DNA from: a virus
DNA length: 25,396 bases
Virus record (IMG/VR): IMGVR_UViG_3300003702_000015
Coordinates: 1 to 25,396 of that record
Strand: one strand, 5' to 3'
A model generated the notes under the pieces. The model saw only the letters and a list, made by a program, of their open reading frames with translations. It did not search any database and was not told the DNA's origin. Within the stretch, counting starts at the first letter, position 1; the number at the start of each line of letters is the position of its first letter. Position numbers and translations under genes: made by a program. This document shows positions 14,186-21,837 of the stretch, piece by piece.

Positions 14186-15550
14186 ATGAGATTAAATCCT
14201 CTCCCTGCGTACGCGCATCAAACTGAAACTACTTCTTTTATCCTCAACCATGCTCGTTGTCTGATTACCTCTGACCCAGGTACGGGTAAAACTCGTTCTG
14301 TGTTAGATGCTCATAATCGTCGTGAAGCAATCACATTAGTTATTGCTCCTCTTTCTATTCTTGAAGCAGCATGGGCAGATGATATTAAAAAGTTTCAACC
14401 TACCATTAATTATGGAGTTGCTTATGCAAAGAATCGTGCAGAGGTTTTTGCAGATACAAAATTAGATATGGTCATTACTAATTTTGAAGCTGTTAATTTT
14501 CTATATAAAAATCCTCAAATTCTTAAGCGATTTAATACATTAGTAGTTGATGAATTCACAGCTTTTAAAAACAAAAATTCTAAACGATCAAAAAATCTTA
14601 AACATATTGTTTCATGTTTTGATAATAGAATTTTTATGTCTGGTACTCCTAATACCAATACAATTTTAGACGTCTGGCATCCAGTTCTGTGTGTAGATGA
14701 TGGAAAACGTCTAGGAAACAGATTTTATTCTTTCAGAAATCAAGTTTGTACTCCTCGTTTTAACGGTTTTGCTAATGAATGGGTAGACAAACCAGGAATT
14801 GAACAAACTGTAGCTCAATTATTGAGCGACATTAATATTCGTCATGCTTTGGAAGACTGCATTGACCTTCCAGATAATATTACTCGTATCATGCATACGA
14901 CCCTTACTCGAGACGTGAAACGTATGTATGACACCTTGGCTGAAGAATCGGTGTTATATACGAAGCAAGGTACTATTAATGCTGTAAATGCAGGGGCTCG
15001 AGTTAAGAAATTACTTCAACTTGTAAGTGGTGCAGTCTATGACGAACTAGGAGATATTAAATATATCCACCAACATAGATACGACATGATCATAGATTTA
15101 ATCGAAGTACGTAAGCACTCTCTTGTTGCATTTAATTGGAAACATGAACGAAATGCTTTAACTCAATTAGCAAAGAAAAAAGGATTTAGCTATGAAGTTA
15201 TTGATGGAGATACTCCTCCACATAAGCGAGTAGATATTGTTGAACGTTTTCAAGCTGGTCAAATTAAGGTGTTATTTGCACATCCTCAGTCTGCAAGTCA
15301 TGGATTAACACTTACTAAAGCCACAACATGCATATGGTGTAGTCCTACATATAACGCTGAACATTTTCAGCAGTTTAATCGACGCATATATAGAGCGGGA
15401 CAAAATAAGAAAACAGAAACAATTCTTATAGCTGCTCGAAATACTTGGGAAGAAAAAGTATACGAGAAGCTAAATAGTAAGTTAGGCAAAATGGAGAATT
15501 TACTCCATGTATTAACTAAATTACATAACCAGGAGGGTTGTAATGGATAA
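14186..15550 (+). CDS. SNF2-family DNA helicase/translocase
   Basis: A 454-residue superfamily 2 ATPase. Walker A is DPGTGKT (30-36), motif II is VVDEFTAFKN with DEFT at 122-125, motif III is SGTP (152-155), and the C-terminal lobe has the motif VI sequence QFNRRIYRAGQ typical of SNF2 proteins. It lacks extra targeting domains, as do other phage SNF2 proteins that act in replication, repair or branch migration. It is preceded by a 65-base AT-rich gap with CACAGGA before the ATG. It overlaps the next gene by 8 bases. Confidence 0.93.
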   Translation: MRLNPLPAYAHQTETTSFILNHARCLITSDPGTGKTRSVLDAHNRREAITLVIAPLSILEAAWADDIKKFQPTINYGVAYAKNRAEVFADTKLDMVITNFEAVNFLYKNPQILKRFNTLVVDEFTAFKNKNSKRSKNLKHIVSCFDNRIFMSGTPNTNTILDVWHPVLCVDDGKRLGNRFYSFRNQVCTPRFNGFANEWVDKPGIEQTVAQLLSDINIRHALEDCIDLPDNITRIMHTTLTRDVKRMYDTLAEESVLYTKQGTINAVNAGARVKKLLQLVSGAVYDELGDIKYIHQHRYDMIIDLIEVRKHSLVAFNWKHERNALTQLAKKKGFSYEVIDGDTPPHKRVDIVERFQAGQIKVLFAHPQSASHGLTLTKATTCIWCSPTYNAEHFQQFNRRIYRAGQNKKTETILIAARNTWEEKVYEKLNSKLGKMENLLHVLTKLHNQEGCNG

Positions 15551-15920
15551 AGAACCTAGTTTGAATACCCTTATGGATAAACTTACAATTACACGTAAGA
15601 CAATGCAGTCTTTACAAGAGCGAGAAAAAGTATTAAGACTCCGTCGAAATGATCTCGAAAGTGCAATTATAGGAAAAATGGAAGAGCAAGGTCTTGACCA
15701 AATTGCTAATGATGTATGTACGATCTCTAAGAAATTAGAAATTGTACCTACTGTAGAAGATTGGGACATCCTGCATAAACATATACTAAATACAAAACAG
15801 TTTGAGCTGCTGCAGAAACGTATGTCTGCTACTGCTTATAGAGAGCTTTTACAAATGAACATGCCTGTTCCAGGCGTGAAAGCAACTGAACTTACTAAGA
15901 TTAATTATCGAAGTAAATAA
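15543..15920 (+). CDS. Conserved phage replication-module protein with coiled coil
   Basis: A 125-residue soluble protein. The N-terminal half (residues 10-50) is a charged coiled coil (LTITRKTMQSLQEREKVL), and the second half contains VPTVEDWDILHKHI and a late PGVKATELTKI segment. I recall this order (short strand, vPtv-DW, LLQ-R, PGv) in uncharacterised phage proteins near replication genes, but cannot name a family. AGGAGG at 15531-15536 is a strong ribosome binding site. Overlap with the SNF2 helicase and closeness to the gene at 15952 suggest a DNA-transaction role. Confidence 0.75.
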   Translation: MDKEPSLNTLMDKLTITRKTMQSLQEREKVLRLRRNDLESAIIGKMEEQGLDQIANDVCTISKKLEIVPTVEDWDILHKHILNTKQFELLQKRMSATAYRELLQMNMPVPGVKATELTKINYRSK

Positions 15921-15951
15921 TTTATTAACCATGAAAAAATAGAGGTGAAAG

Positions 15952-16632
15952 ATGGCTGAAGGTTCAAAAACTATCTCACTAGTTTCCAAAACTGTGCCTG
16001 CACATGTTACAGAAGCTAAAGGACTTGGGAATGAGAATGTTGGTAGTGAACACCTACAAACTCCTCGAGTGAAACTCTTGCAACAGATGAATAGCGAAGT
16101 TGATGAAAATAACGATGCTTATATTGAAGGAGCCAAACCAGGAGATTTGTTAAATACGGTAAGTAATGAAATTTATGGAAAAGAAATTTACGTAATTAAT
16201 ATACATTTCACTGAAGATTTTGTTGTTTGGCGTAAACGTGAAAAAGGTGGTGGTCTTGTATCTAGCTTTAGTTTACGGGCAGAAGCAGATGAAACAGTTA
16301 ATAATCAAGAGGGTTCTCCCGACGATTATGAAATCATTCAAACTCAATCTCATTTGTTACTACGAAAAGATGCAAAAACAGGGGAGTTAGATACTACTCC
16401 ATTTTTAATAGATTTTGCTGCTTCCAAATTGAGAGTATCCCGGGAATGGAATACACAAATAGCTCAACTTGGTGGAGATAGATTCTCAGCTCTTTGGAAA
16501 CTTGCTTCTGTAAAAACACAAAATCGAGCTGGACAAAGTTTTCAGAACCTAAATGTAATGAGGCAAGGCTGGGTTACTGAAGAAGATTATATTCGTGCTA
16601 AGCAAATCTATGAAGGAATTTCAAAAAAATAA
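15952..16632 (+). CDS. Conserved phage protein, possible ssDNA-binding role
   Basis: A 226-residue acidic protein beginning MAEGSKTISLVSKTVPAHV. A PRVKLLQ motif (near 38-44), a GAKPGDLLNTV stretch (near 60-70) and strand-rich central part match, from memory, a family of phage proteins often near replication and single-strand binding genes, but I see no diagnostic OB-fold motif. The C-terminus (about 200-226) is helical and basic. GAGGTG before the ATG (15942-15947) is the ribosome binding site. Its order after polymerase, primase-helicase, nuclease and SNF2 helicase makes an accessory DNA-binding role a reasonable guess, and no other SSB is seen in the window. Confidence 0.7.
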   Translation: MAEGSKTISLVSKTVPAHVTEAKGLGNENVGSEHLQTPRVKLLQQMNSEVDENNDAYIEGAKPGDLLNTVSNEIYGKEIYVINIHFTEDFVVWRKREKGGGLVSSFSLRAEADETVNNQEGSPDDYEIIQTQSHLLLRKDAKTGELDTTPFLIDFAASKLRVSREWNTQIAQLGGDRFSALWKLASVKTQNRAGQSFQNLNVMRQGWVTEEDYIRAKQIYEGISKK

Positions 16633-16806
16633 ATGAGTAAGCCCTATTTTGATTTACATTCGAAACGTTGGTATACGACTTATAAACCTGATAGAAAAGG
16701 CGACTGGGACGGTGAGCATCCGCTCGCATACCGGGAATATATAGATGGTGAACCCCAACCGGAGGAAATTGGTCAATTTGATCACGCGAGGTTTGCAACT
16801 CGGTGA
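16633..16806 (+). CDS. Small hypothetical protein, 57 residues
   Basis: A short frame that begins ATG directly after the preceding TAA (16630-16632) and runs 57 codons to TGA. It starts MSKPYFDLHSKRWYTTYKP and is rich in aromatic and charged residues (Tyr, Trp, Asp, Glu, Arg), typical of real small phage genes. There is no own Shine-Dalgarno box, so it would rely on re-initiation after the upstream gene. It is the last gene before the strong terminator at 16858. No family is recognised. Confidence 0.6.
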   Translation: MSKPYFDLHSKRWYTTYKPDRKGDWDGEHPLAYREYIDGEPQPEEIGQFDHARFATR

Positions 16807-16857
16807 ATTTTATGCGTACATTTTAGCTGCAGCTTAACATGTAGATGTACACACTTT

Positions 16858-16881
16858 ACCGCCCTTCGGGGCGGTTTTTTA
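16858..16881 (+). terminator. Strong Rho-independent terminator with UUCG loop
   Basis: ACCGCCC (16858-16864) and GGGCGGT (16869-16875) form a perfect 7-bp stem around a TTCG tetraloop, followed by a T-run. It ends the replication transcript. Downstream, TTTGACC at about 16896-16902 may be part of a new promoter, but no good -10 is visible. Confidence 0.95.
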
Positions 16882-16937
16882 TATTTTTAGAGAAATTTGA
16901 CCTTCATAGAAGCGTTCTAAGCCACGATCTCAGGTCA

Positions 16938-16957
16938 GGTAAGGGTAAGGGTAGGGG
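16938..16957 (+). promoter_or_regulatory. G-run array before a start codon (possible G-quadruplex)
   Basis: Four G-runs at 16938-16939, 16943-16945, 16949-16951 and 16954-16957 are separated by TAA, TAA and TA: near-perfect repeats of GGTAAG. The array ends 9 bases before the ATG at 16967 and takes the place of a normal Shine-Dalgarno box. It could fold as a two-layer G-quadruplex in RNA and control translation, or simply be a purine-rich binding site. Confidence 0.45.
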
Positions 16958-16966
16958 TAAGAAACT

Positions 16967-17218
16967 ATGAAAAAACAAATTGAACTAACTATAGAAGAGA
17001 ACATTCCTGTTCCTCCTCCAGGAGGAGAGTTTCGTGGCAGTAAGTATGTAGATGTTCTTTCGAAAATGAAGGTGGGGAATTCTGTTGTCCTCTTTAATCA
17101 AAAGGATGTAAATAATCTTAAAGCTTTGATTCGTTCCAGGGGATTACGTCCTGTACAGAGAAAATTAAAAGATGGAACAATCAGAGTATGGATGATGGAT
17201 TTGAAGGCGGAAGACTGA
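16967..17218 (+). CDS. Small hypothetical protein, 83 residues
   Basis: A soluble basic protein starting MKKQIELTIEENIPVPPPGG. The YVDVLSKMKVGNSVVLFNQKD segment (residues 27-47) resembles small phage domains with a K/D-x-MKVGDS-type turn, and the C-terminal half (LIRSRGLRPVQRKLKDGTIRVW) is basic, with a probable helix then strands. This could be a small nucleic-acid-binding protein related to phage DUF7303-like proteins, but the call is from memory and tentative. It is preceded by the G-run array, not a usual ribosome binding site, and begins a new unit after the terminator. Confidence 0.75.
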   Translation: MKKQIELTIEENIPVPPPGGEFRGSKYVDVLSKMKVGNSVVLFNQKDVNNLKALIRSRGLRPVQRKLKDGTIRVWMMDLKAED

Positions 17219-17243
17219 ACAAATCTATGCTATTCTGCTATCA

Positions 17244-17663
17244 ATGAGCATAAGTCTACTTTTTGGAGTTCTCCTTTTAGCCACTGCCGGTGGTTCTTAC
17301 TCCTATATTAATATGCAGAAGGCTCAAATATCCCAACTTAAAATAGAGATACAAACTGCTATTAGTAATCAAGTGGTATTAGAAAACACAATCAAACAGC
17401 AAAATGTTCAAATGCAGGAACAACTTGAAAATCAAAGACAGAATCAAATTCATATAGCAGATCTTTCGGAAGCTCATAACGAAGCTAGACAAGAGATAAC
17501 TAAGTTAAGGAACACTTTTGCTAGACACGATCTCAATAGTCTTGCTATTGCTAAGCCAGGACTTATTGAAAAGATAGTTAATCGAGGTACAAAGCGAGTG
17601 AATGAAGCCTTAACTGTATTAACTGATCCAGGTCAATTTGATGAAGTGGTTTCTGCTGATTAG
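17244..17663 (+). CDS. Rz-like inner-membrane spanin (i-spanin) candidate
   Basis: A 139-residue protein with a short N-terminal membrane segment (about residues 2-21, SISLLFGVLLLATAGGSYSY) followed by a long Gln/Glu-rich coiled coil (25-90) and a basic C-terminal part (RHDLNSLAIAKPGLIEKIV at about 95-113). This is the single-pass inner-membrane, periplasmic coiled-coil design of Rz spanins, and the RHDL-x-xLA-KPG tail matches Rz-like phage lysis proteins I know. It overlaps by 23 bases a gene for a lipoprotein (17641), the usual i-spanin/o-spanin arrangement. No endolysin or clear holin is adjacent. The role would be fusing the two membranes at lysis. Confidence 0.75.
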   Translation: MSISLLFGVLLLATAGGSYSYINMQKAQISQLKIEIQTAISNQVVLENTIKQQNVQMQEQLENQRQNQIHIADLSEAHNEARQEITKLRNTFARHDLNSLAIAKPGLIEKIVNRGTKRVNEALTVLTDPGQFDEVVSAD

Positions 17664-18042
17664 CCTTATAGGGTTACAGGGGTGCTCTACAATAGGCGGT
17701 TTATTCGGGCGAGGTACTGTGCCCGAAGTAAAACCAATTGAAGTAATTACAATTGTTAAGCCTGCACCCATGTATCATCCACCATTGCCTGAAGCTGTAA
17801 TTGCAGCGATAGTGGAATGGACAGTCCTAAATCCTAGTGTAATGCGGCAATATATTGAAAATTATGATGCGGGTAACGCACCTGCGATGGCTTATTACGG
17901 ATTAAGCGCACAGGGATATGAGAATCTTTCGAATAATTTTGCAGATATAAAACGTTATATACGCCAAGTCCTTAATATTATTAAGTATTATCGGGACAAT
18001 GACTCTACCCAAAACGATAAGCCAGAATCAGAAAGTGAATGA
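17641..18042 (+). CDS. Lipoprotein, o-spanin (Rz1-like) candidate
   Basis: A 133-residue protein starting MKWFLLISLIGLQGC; the signal peptide ends in a lipobox-like LQGC with Cys15 as the probable lipidated residue. A Pro-rich segment follows (VPEVKPIEV, KPAPMYHPPLPEA), as in Rz1-type outer-membrane spanins, then a helical C-terminal domain longer than usual for Rz1. ATG 17641 is preferred over TTG 17638. It overlaps the candidate i-spanin and the nuclease gene at 17999. Two-gene spanins connect inner membrane and outer membrane; the extra C-terminal domain is unusual and leaves the call probable rather than certain. Confidence 0.7.
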   Translation: MKWFLLISLIGLQGCSTIGGLFGRGTVPEVKPIEVITIVKPAPMYHPPLPEAVIAAIVEWTVLNPSVMRQYIENYDAGNAPAMAYYGLSAQGYENLSNNFADIKRYIRQVLNIIKYYRDNDSTQNDKPESESE

Positions 18043-18499
18043 ATCTGGATTTATCAATAAGGTTAATAAGAAATTATCTTCTAAGATTTATAAATGGAAG
18101 ATTAATGATTCTTATCACAATGGTGTACCTGATACATACTATGCCGGACCTGGTGCATTCTGTTTTGTAGAATATAAATACAAAGCTAAACTTCCAGTTC
18201 GTGGTACATCAAAAATTAATTTTGGTCTTTCAATCCAACAAGAACTTTGGTTAAACATACAAAAAGAATTTAATATTCCAGTATTTGTAATAGCAGGATG
18301 CGAAAACAAATTAGTGTGCTTACAAACTGACTTTAAGAAGTGCAATATTTTTACTCGAGATACTTTCTTGAAAGAAGCTATTGACTTCCAAGATCTCATA
18401 AATCTATTAAATATACATTGTTTAGGGGGGACACAAGGTTTAGGAGAAACACATGTCAGTAAAGAAAGTGGGATACTACAGAAATTACTACGGCAATAA
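17999..18499 (+). CDS. VRR-NUC-like / PD-(D/E)XK endonuclease
   Basis: A 166-residue protein with the motif GVPDTYYAG (about 42-50) and FVEYKYK (about 56-62), which fits the D ... E-x-K core of VRR-NUC and related Holliday-junction-resolvase-like nucleases; a basic N-terminal part (KVNKKLSSKIYKWK) precedes it. A conserved Gln/Trp-rich helix (SIQQELWLNIQ) follows, as in this class. Likely a structure-specific or restriction-like nuclease in phage DNA processing. ATG 17999 is used; the ribosome binding site is poor, so coupling to the upstream gene is likely (44-base overlap). It overlaps the DUF3310 gene by 47 bases. Confidence 0.78.
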   Translation: MTLPKTISQNQKVNESGFINKVNKKLSSKIYKWKINDSYHNGVPDTYYAGPGAFCFVEYKYKAKLPVRGTSKINFGLSIQQELWLNIQKEFNIPVFVIAGCENKLVCLQTDFKKCNIFTRDTFLKEAIDFQDLINLLNIHCLGGTQGLGETHVSKESGILQKLLRQ

Positions 18500-18845
18500 A
18501 GACCAAAAAGGTTTGGATGCGGAAATTTGGTCAGAGTTTCTTAAACAACAAGGGAAAAAAAAGAAAGAATTTTCGAGTGATGAAATGATAGAGATGGATA
18601 TGGTAAATAATCCTCCACACTATAGTGCTGGAGATGTGGAATGTATTGATGCTATACAAGCATCTATGTCTGTAGAAGCCTTTCAGGGTTACTTAAAAGG
18701 AAACGTATTAAAGTATATTTGGCGCTACGAAAACAAAGGTGGAGTAGAGGATCTCAAAAAAGCAGAATGGTATCTTACAAAACTTACGGAAGTCTTGAAT
18801 TTTGAAGCAACTAATACCCCGGGAGTATTTAATCCTTCCTTATGA
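18453..18845 (+). CDS. DUF3310 (SaV-like) protein
   Basis: A 130-residue protein whose C-terminal half (from about residue 50) matches the DUF3310 family found in many phages: the NPPHYSAGDVECIDAI opening, a LKGNVLKYIWRYENKGG segment and a final helix with KKAEWYLTKL. The first 50 residues are charged and basic. AGGAG before the ATG (18441-18445) is the ribosome binding site. The function of DUF3310 is unproven; it is sometimes linked to nucleotide metabolism. Its stop overlaps, tail to tail, the stop of the minus-strand HNH gene by 6 bases, so plus and minus transcripts meet here. Confidence 0.9.
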   Translation: MSVKKVGYYRNYYGNKDQKGLDAEIWSEFLKQQGKKKKEFSSDEMIEMDMVNNPPHYSAGDVECIDAIQASMSVEAFQGYLKGNVLKYIWRYENKGGVEDLKKAEWYLTKLTEVLNFEATNTPGVFNPSL

Positions 18846-19088
18846 TTTTTTCCTAGCTGTACTTGTACGCGCAAAAGATCGGTTATGACTTTTGTTTCGT
18901 ACAGCAAGATTTTTTGAATTATTGTTTGTAGGATTACCATCTTTGTGATGTATATCGTTATTGTCACCTTTAGACACAGCGCCGCTACGTAACGCAGCTC
19001 TCCTAGCATTGTTACGTGCGGCTCGTCTTTTCTTTTGAGCGGCACCTCCTTGGTAGTTATCGTACTCTTTTCGATAATTACGAGCCAT
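18840..19088 (-). CDS. Small HNH endonuclease-like protein
   Basis: An 82-residue very basic protein. The segment DIHHKDGNPTNNNSKNLAVR (about 45-64) followed by a His carries the His-His ... Asn ... His pattern of HNH nucleases, with many Arg and Lys in the N-terminal 35 residues. It lacks the extra CxxC zinc knuckles of longer HNH proteins. Small HNH proteins in phages act in DNA packaging or as free-standing nickases. It is the last gene of the minus-strand run, its ATG overlapping the preceding stop (TAATG). Confidence 0.8.
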   Translation of the reverse strand: MARNYRKEYDNYQGGAAQKKRRAARNNARRAALRSGAVSKGDNNDIHHKDGNPTNNNSKNLAVRNKSHNRSFARTSTARKKS

Positions 19089-19249
19089 TATTTATCCTTG
19101 GCTTTACCGATGTTCAAAGCCAAAAAATCTATAGCCATATAAAGTTTGGCTAGAAATTTATCTCCTTGTGGAGTTGGAGTTACAGCTGCTACTAAAGAAG
19201 CAATAGCAATAATAGCTGTTACCCACATAAATATATTTAAATACATCAT
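19088..19249 (-). CDS. Small single-pass membrane protein, 53 residues
   Basis: The frame begins ATGATG at 19249, with AGAAGG about 9 bases before it, and ends TAA overlapping the HNH start by one base. It starts MMYLNIFMWVTAIIAIAS; residues 5-24 are a membrane segment, and the tail (TPTPQGDKFLAKLYMAIDFL) is amphipathic with a charged end. I recall similar short proteins from marine phages, but no family name. Its position in the same run as CsgG and the cyclase suggests a role at the envelope, though a holin or accessory role cannot be told. Confidence 0.7.
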   Translation of the reverse strand: MMYLNIFMWVTAIIAIASLVAAVTPTPQGDKFLAKLYMAIDFLALNIGKAKDK

Positions 19250-19279
19250 ATGATTTTACCTTCTATTTTCAATAGCGAA

Positions 19280-21046
19280 TTATCCTGCAACTGAATATAC
19301 GCTCAAAGATTCAGATTTCCCTTTAACCATAATATCTTTAATATAGGCTACTGCTATTTTTGATGCTTTTGCTGTACTTTCTCCGATCAAAATATCTACT
19401 CCCACTTCTTTAGTAGCACTTTCGTAACGTGCTGCTTCATTAACGGAATTACCAATAGCACTGAAATCGAAGCGTGTAGCTGAACCCATGTTACCAATAA
19501 CTGCAGGCCCTGTGTTCAATCCTACACCAATTGCCACATCAACTGGCAATGTATTGTTTAACTGTTTTATCTCTTTTTGTATCTCAATTGCACATTCGAC
19601 AGCTCTAGTTTCATGGTCCTCTAAGTCAAGGGGGGCATTGAAAATTGCCATACAAGCATCTCCAATAAACTTATCCACCATCCCCCCATACTTTTGAACC
19701 GCGGTCACCTGAACTGACAATGTAGCATTCATTATTTCTGTTACTTCTTGAGGACTGAGCTTCTCAGACATCGAGGTAAAGCCACGTAAATCCGTAAATA
19801 AATACGTACACGTACGTGTTTCACCCCCCAGGTGAAGTAAGGTAGGGTCTTCTTGCAATCGTTTTACTTGCTTAGGATCCAAATAATGTTCAAATTGTTC
19901 TTTAATTTGCTGGCGTAGAAGCGATTGTTCTCTAAAATTGAGCCAGAACTGCTCCCCCATCACTATTAATAAGGCAATTGAACTGTATGTGGTATCAATC
20001 AGAAGGGATTGTTTTACTACAAAGTACCACTCTAGCCCTCCTACCAGTACACACAACCCTGCAGAGCTCGCTGCCATGTACGCATACGTACATTTCCGCC
20101 CGAGCACGAGACCCAATGTACAGACAAGGAGCAGAATAAGCAGCTCATAGGTTAATCGATCAGCAGGAATCTGAGGACTGTCAGACAGGAGCAAGCTTTC
20201 TGCCAGAGCTGCCTGAATATGATGAGGGTTTAATAGACCGTGAGGCGTGGCTATTTGAGGCATAACCCCAGCTGCTGTAACTCCCACAAAGACAAACTTA
20301 CCTGCTACCTGGGGGTTCTCCAATGTAGTTATAGGAGTATCAATCCAAGAAACCCACTTACGACCGTACGTATCTGTAGCTATGGGCCCTAAAGCTGGAA
20401 TACGTATTGCCTGGATCCCACTTTTGTAAGTCTTTATTTGATATGTTCCTTCTCCAGTAAGCGCCTTCAATACCTGCATAGCAAAAGAAGCTACCCAACC
20501 TTCAGGTGTTTTCATGACCAAAGGAATCCGTCTGACTAAGTTATCCACATCGGGACGAACTGAGACCATACCTTGTAAAGCCGCTTGTTCAAGTTGGCTT
20601 ACATTTGCCAAGGAGCCCGTTAGTGTAATTGTATGTATAGGGTTATCCCCGAGGACTACGGTTCCATCTGTTGAAGGATAAATCCTATTCTCATATTCAG
20701 GTATTGCCAGTACATTAGTGCCCTGGGCAAGACTTGTAGCAAACAAATCATCTCCCCCAAAACGATCGGCCTGAGGAAACATGATGACCCAACCCACGCC
20801 CAACGCTCCACGGTCGATTAAGTTGTTCTGGATAGAAGCTAACGTGTGCCTAGGAAAAGGCCATCCACCTTCTCGTTCTATATCTTCTTCAGTAATATCA
20901 AGAATGACAAAAGGACCACTCGGGGTCTGTTCAGGTATAAGAGCATCAAAAGTCTTTAATCTAAGTACTTCTAAAGCACTCCACTCGAGAACCAGGGGAA
21001 TAGTTAGAAGAAAAATAGTTACTATACCAATAAGCCATTTATTCAT
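19280..21046 (-). CDS. CHASE2-domain adenylate/guanylate cyclase (membrane)
   Basis: A 588-residue class III nucleotide cyclase. An N-terminal membrane segment (about 4-21) leads to a periplasmic CHASE2 domain (about 30-290, with FVILDITEEDI and GGWPFPR), then three membrane segments (about 300-365), a linker helix (372-400) and the catalytic domain. Metal residues Asp419 (FTDLRGF) and Asp463 (FIGDA), substrate Lys459, Ser529 at the base-selecting position, Asn536 and Arg540 (VNEAAR) are present, so it should be active. The Ser fits adenylate rather than guanylate cyclases, but this is not proof. Its CHASE2 domain would sense an extracytoplasmic signal, and it overlaps the curlin-repeat gene upstream by four bases (ATGA). 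CHASE2 cyclases often neighbour FecR proteins in bacterial genomes, as here. A phage cyclase is uncommon. Confidence 0.93.
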   Translation of the reverse strand: MNKWLIGIVTIFLLTIPLVLEWSALEVLRLKTFDALIPEQTPSGPFVILDITEEDIEREGGWPFPRHTLASIQNNLIDRGALGVGWVIMFPQADRFGGDDLFATSLAQGTNVLAIPEYENRIYPSTDGTVVLGDNPIHTITLTGSLANVSQLEQAALQGMVSVRPDVDNLVRRIPLVMKTPEGWVASFAMQVLKALTGEGTYQIKTYKSGIQAIRIPALGPIATDTYGRKWVSWIDTPITTLENPQVAGKFVFVGVTAAGVMPQIATPHGLLNPHHIQAALAESLLLSDSPQIPADRLTYELLILLLVCTLGLVLGRKCTYAYMAASSAGLCVLVGGLEWYFVVKQSLLIDTTYSSIALLIVMGEQFWLNFREQSLLRQQIKEQFEHYLDPKQVKRLQEDPTLLHLGGETRTCTYLFTDLRGFTSMSEKLSPQEVTEIMNATLSVQVTAVQKYGGMVDKFIGDACMAIFNAPLDLEDHETRAVECAIEIQKEIKQLNNTLPVDVAIGVGLNTGPAVIGNMGSATRFDFSAIGNSVNEAARYESATKEVGVDILIGESTAKASKIAVAYIKDIMVKGKSESLSVYSVAG

Positions 21047-21837
21047 TGCTGTGTAATAGAAATTATTTTATTGCAGTTGCTTACGCAATTAAAAATAGCA
21101 CTGTATGATTTATTGGATGCGCCTTTTTGTACTACCGTCACATCATAGTCATCAGTATAGAACTTCATATTCGAAGTATGAGCTCCATTACCTTGTTGCG
21201 TTAAAGTAAGATCACCATCATCCGCATACCAAAAAATATCTGCATCCTTATTGCCAGAACCTTTTTGAATTAACCGAGTGAAATTGTTATCTGCTCCTCC
21301 AGAGTTATAGACATACGCATTATGATTTCCACTCCCCTCTTGTGTAATCCAAATATCTGAATTATCAGCAAAAGAGAGTATTTTTGCATACATATCACTT
21401 CCCGTTTGTTCTATCTTGTACTCATTATTATCTCCTGAACCAAGTATCCAGGCGTCATTATCATTTCCTATCTGTTCAATAATAGATTCATTATCGTCCT
21501 CATCCATATCAATAACGGCATAGTTATCATTTCCCTCAATATTGATAACCCAGCTTTGTCCATCATGATTTGACCAGACAGATTGAGAATAAGCGGCATT
21601 GGATATCCCATCAATTGTTGTAGAAATTGTGGCACCATCACAGGTATGTGTACCAGCTAGTGAATTATCAAAACTACCTAAACCACAATACACACCTGTA
21701 ATATTTCCACTTCCTACTTGTTGAACAGTAATACTAGTTCCAGTACCTTGAGTCTGTATGGTAATGGTATTGTTATCACCATAAACATAAAAACTAAGGA
21801 GACTGGTAAATAGCAATAGTATTATCACCTGCACCAT
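21043..21837 (-). CDS. Curlin-repeat secreted fibre protein (CsgA/CsgB-like)
   Basis: A 264-residue secreted protein with a signal peptide (about 1-20, MVQVIILLLFTSLLSFYVYG, then DNN). The rest is built of curlin-like units: at least eight Q-x-G steps such as VQQVGSGN, IEQIGNDN, ITQEGSGN, LIQKGSGN and LTQQGNGA, each followed by an Asn and alternating strands. It is Asn, Asp and Ser rich. This is the amyloid subunit design of CsgA/CsgB, though longer than E. coli CsgA. A Cys pair near the end (NCVSNCNK) could form a disulfide. It starts inside the FecR gene; GGAGGT lies about 10 bases before its ATG. It should leave the cell through CsgG and form or nucleate fibres. Confidence 0.82.
   Translation of the reverse strand: MVQVIILLLFTSLLSFYVYGDNNTITIQTQGTGTSITVQQVGSGNITGVYCGLGSFDNSLAGTHTCDGATISTTIDGISNAAYSQSVWSNHDGQSWVINIEGNDNYAVIDMDEDDNESIIEQIGNDNDAWILGSGDNNEYKIEQTGSDMYAKILSFADNSDIWITQEGSGNHNAYVYNSGGADNNFTRLIQKGSGNKDADIFWYADDGDLTLTQQGNGAHTSNMKFYTDDYDVTVVQKGASNKSYSAIFNCVSNCNKIISITQQ

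Noticed and set aside
16938-16961. Phage telomere
   Set aside because: The GGTAAG repeats are only about four units, internal, and sit just before a start codon.
18813-18829. Terminator between the convergent genes
   Set aside because: The arms meet with almost no loop and no T-run follows on either strand.
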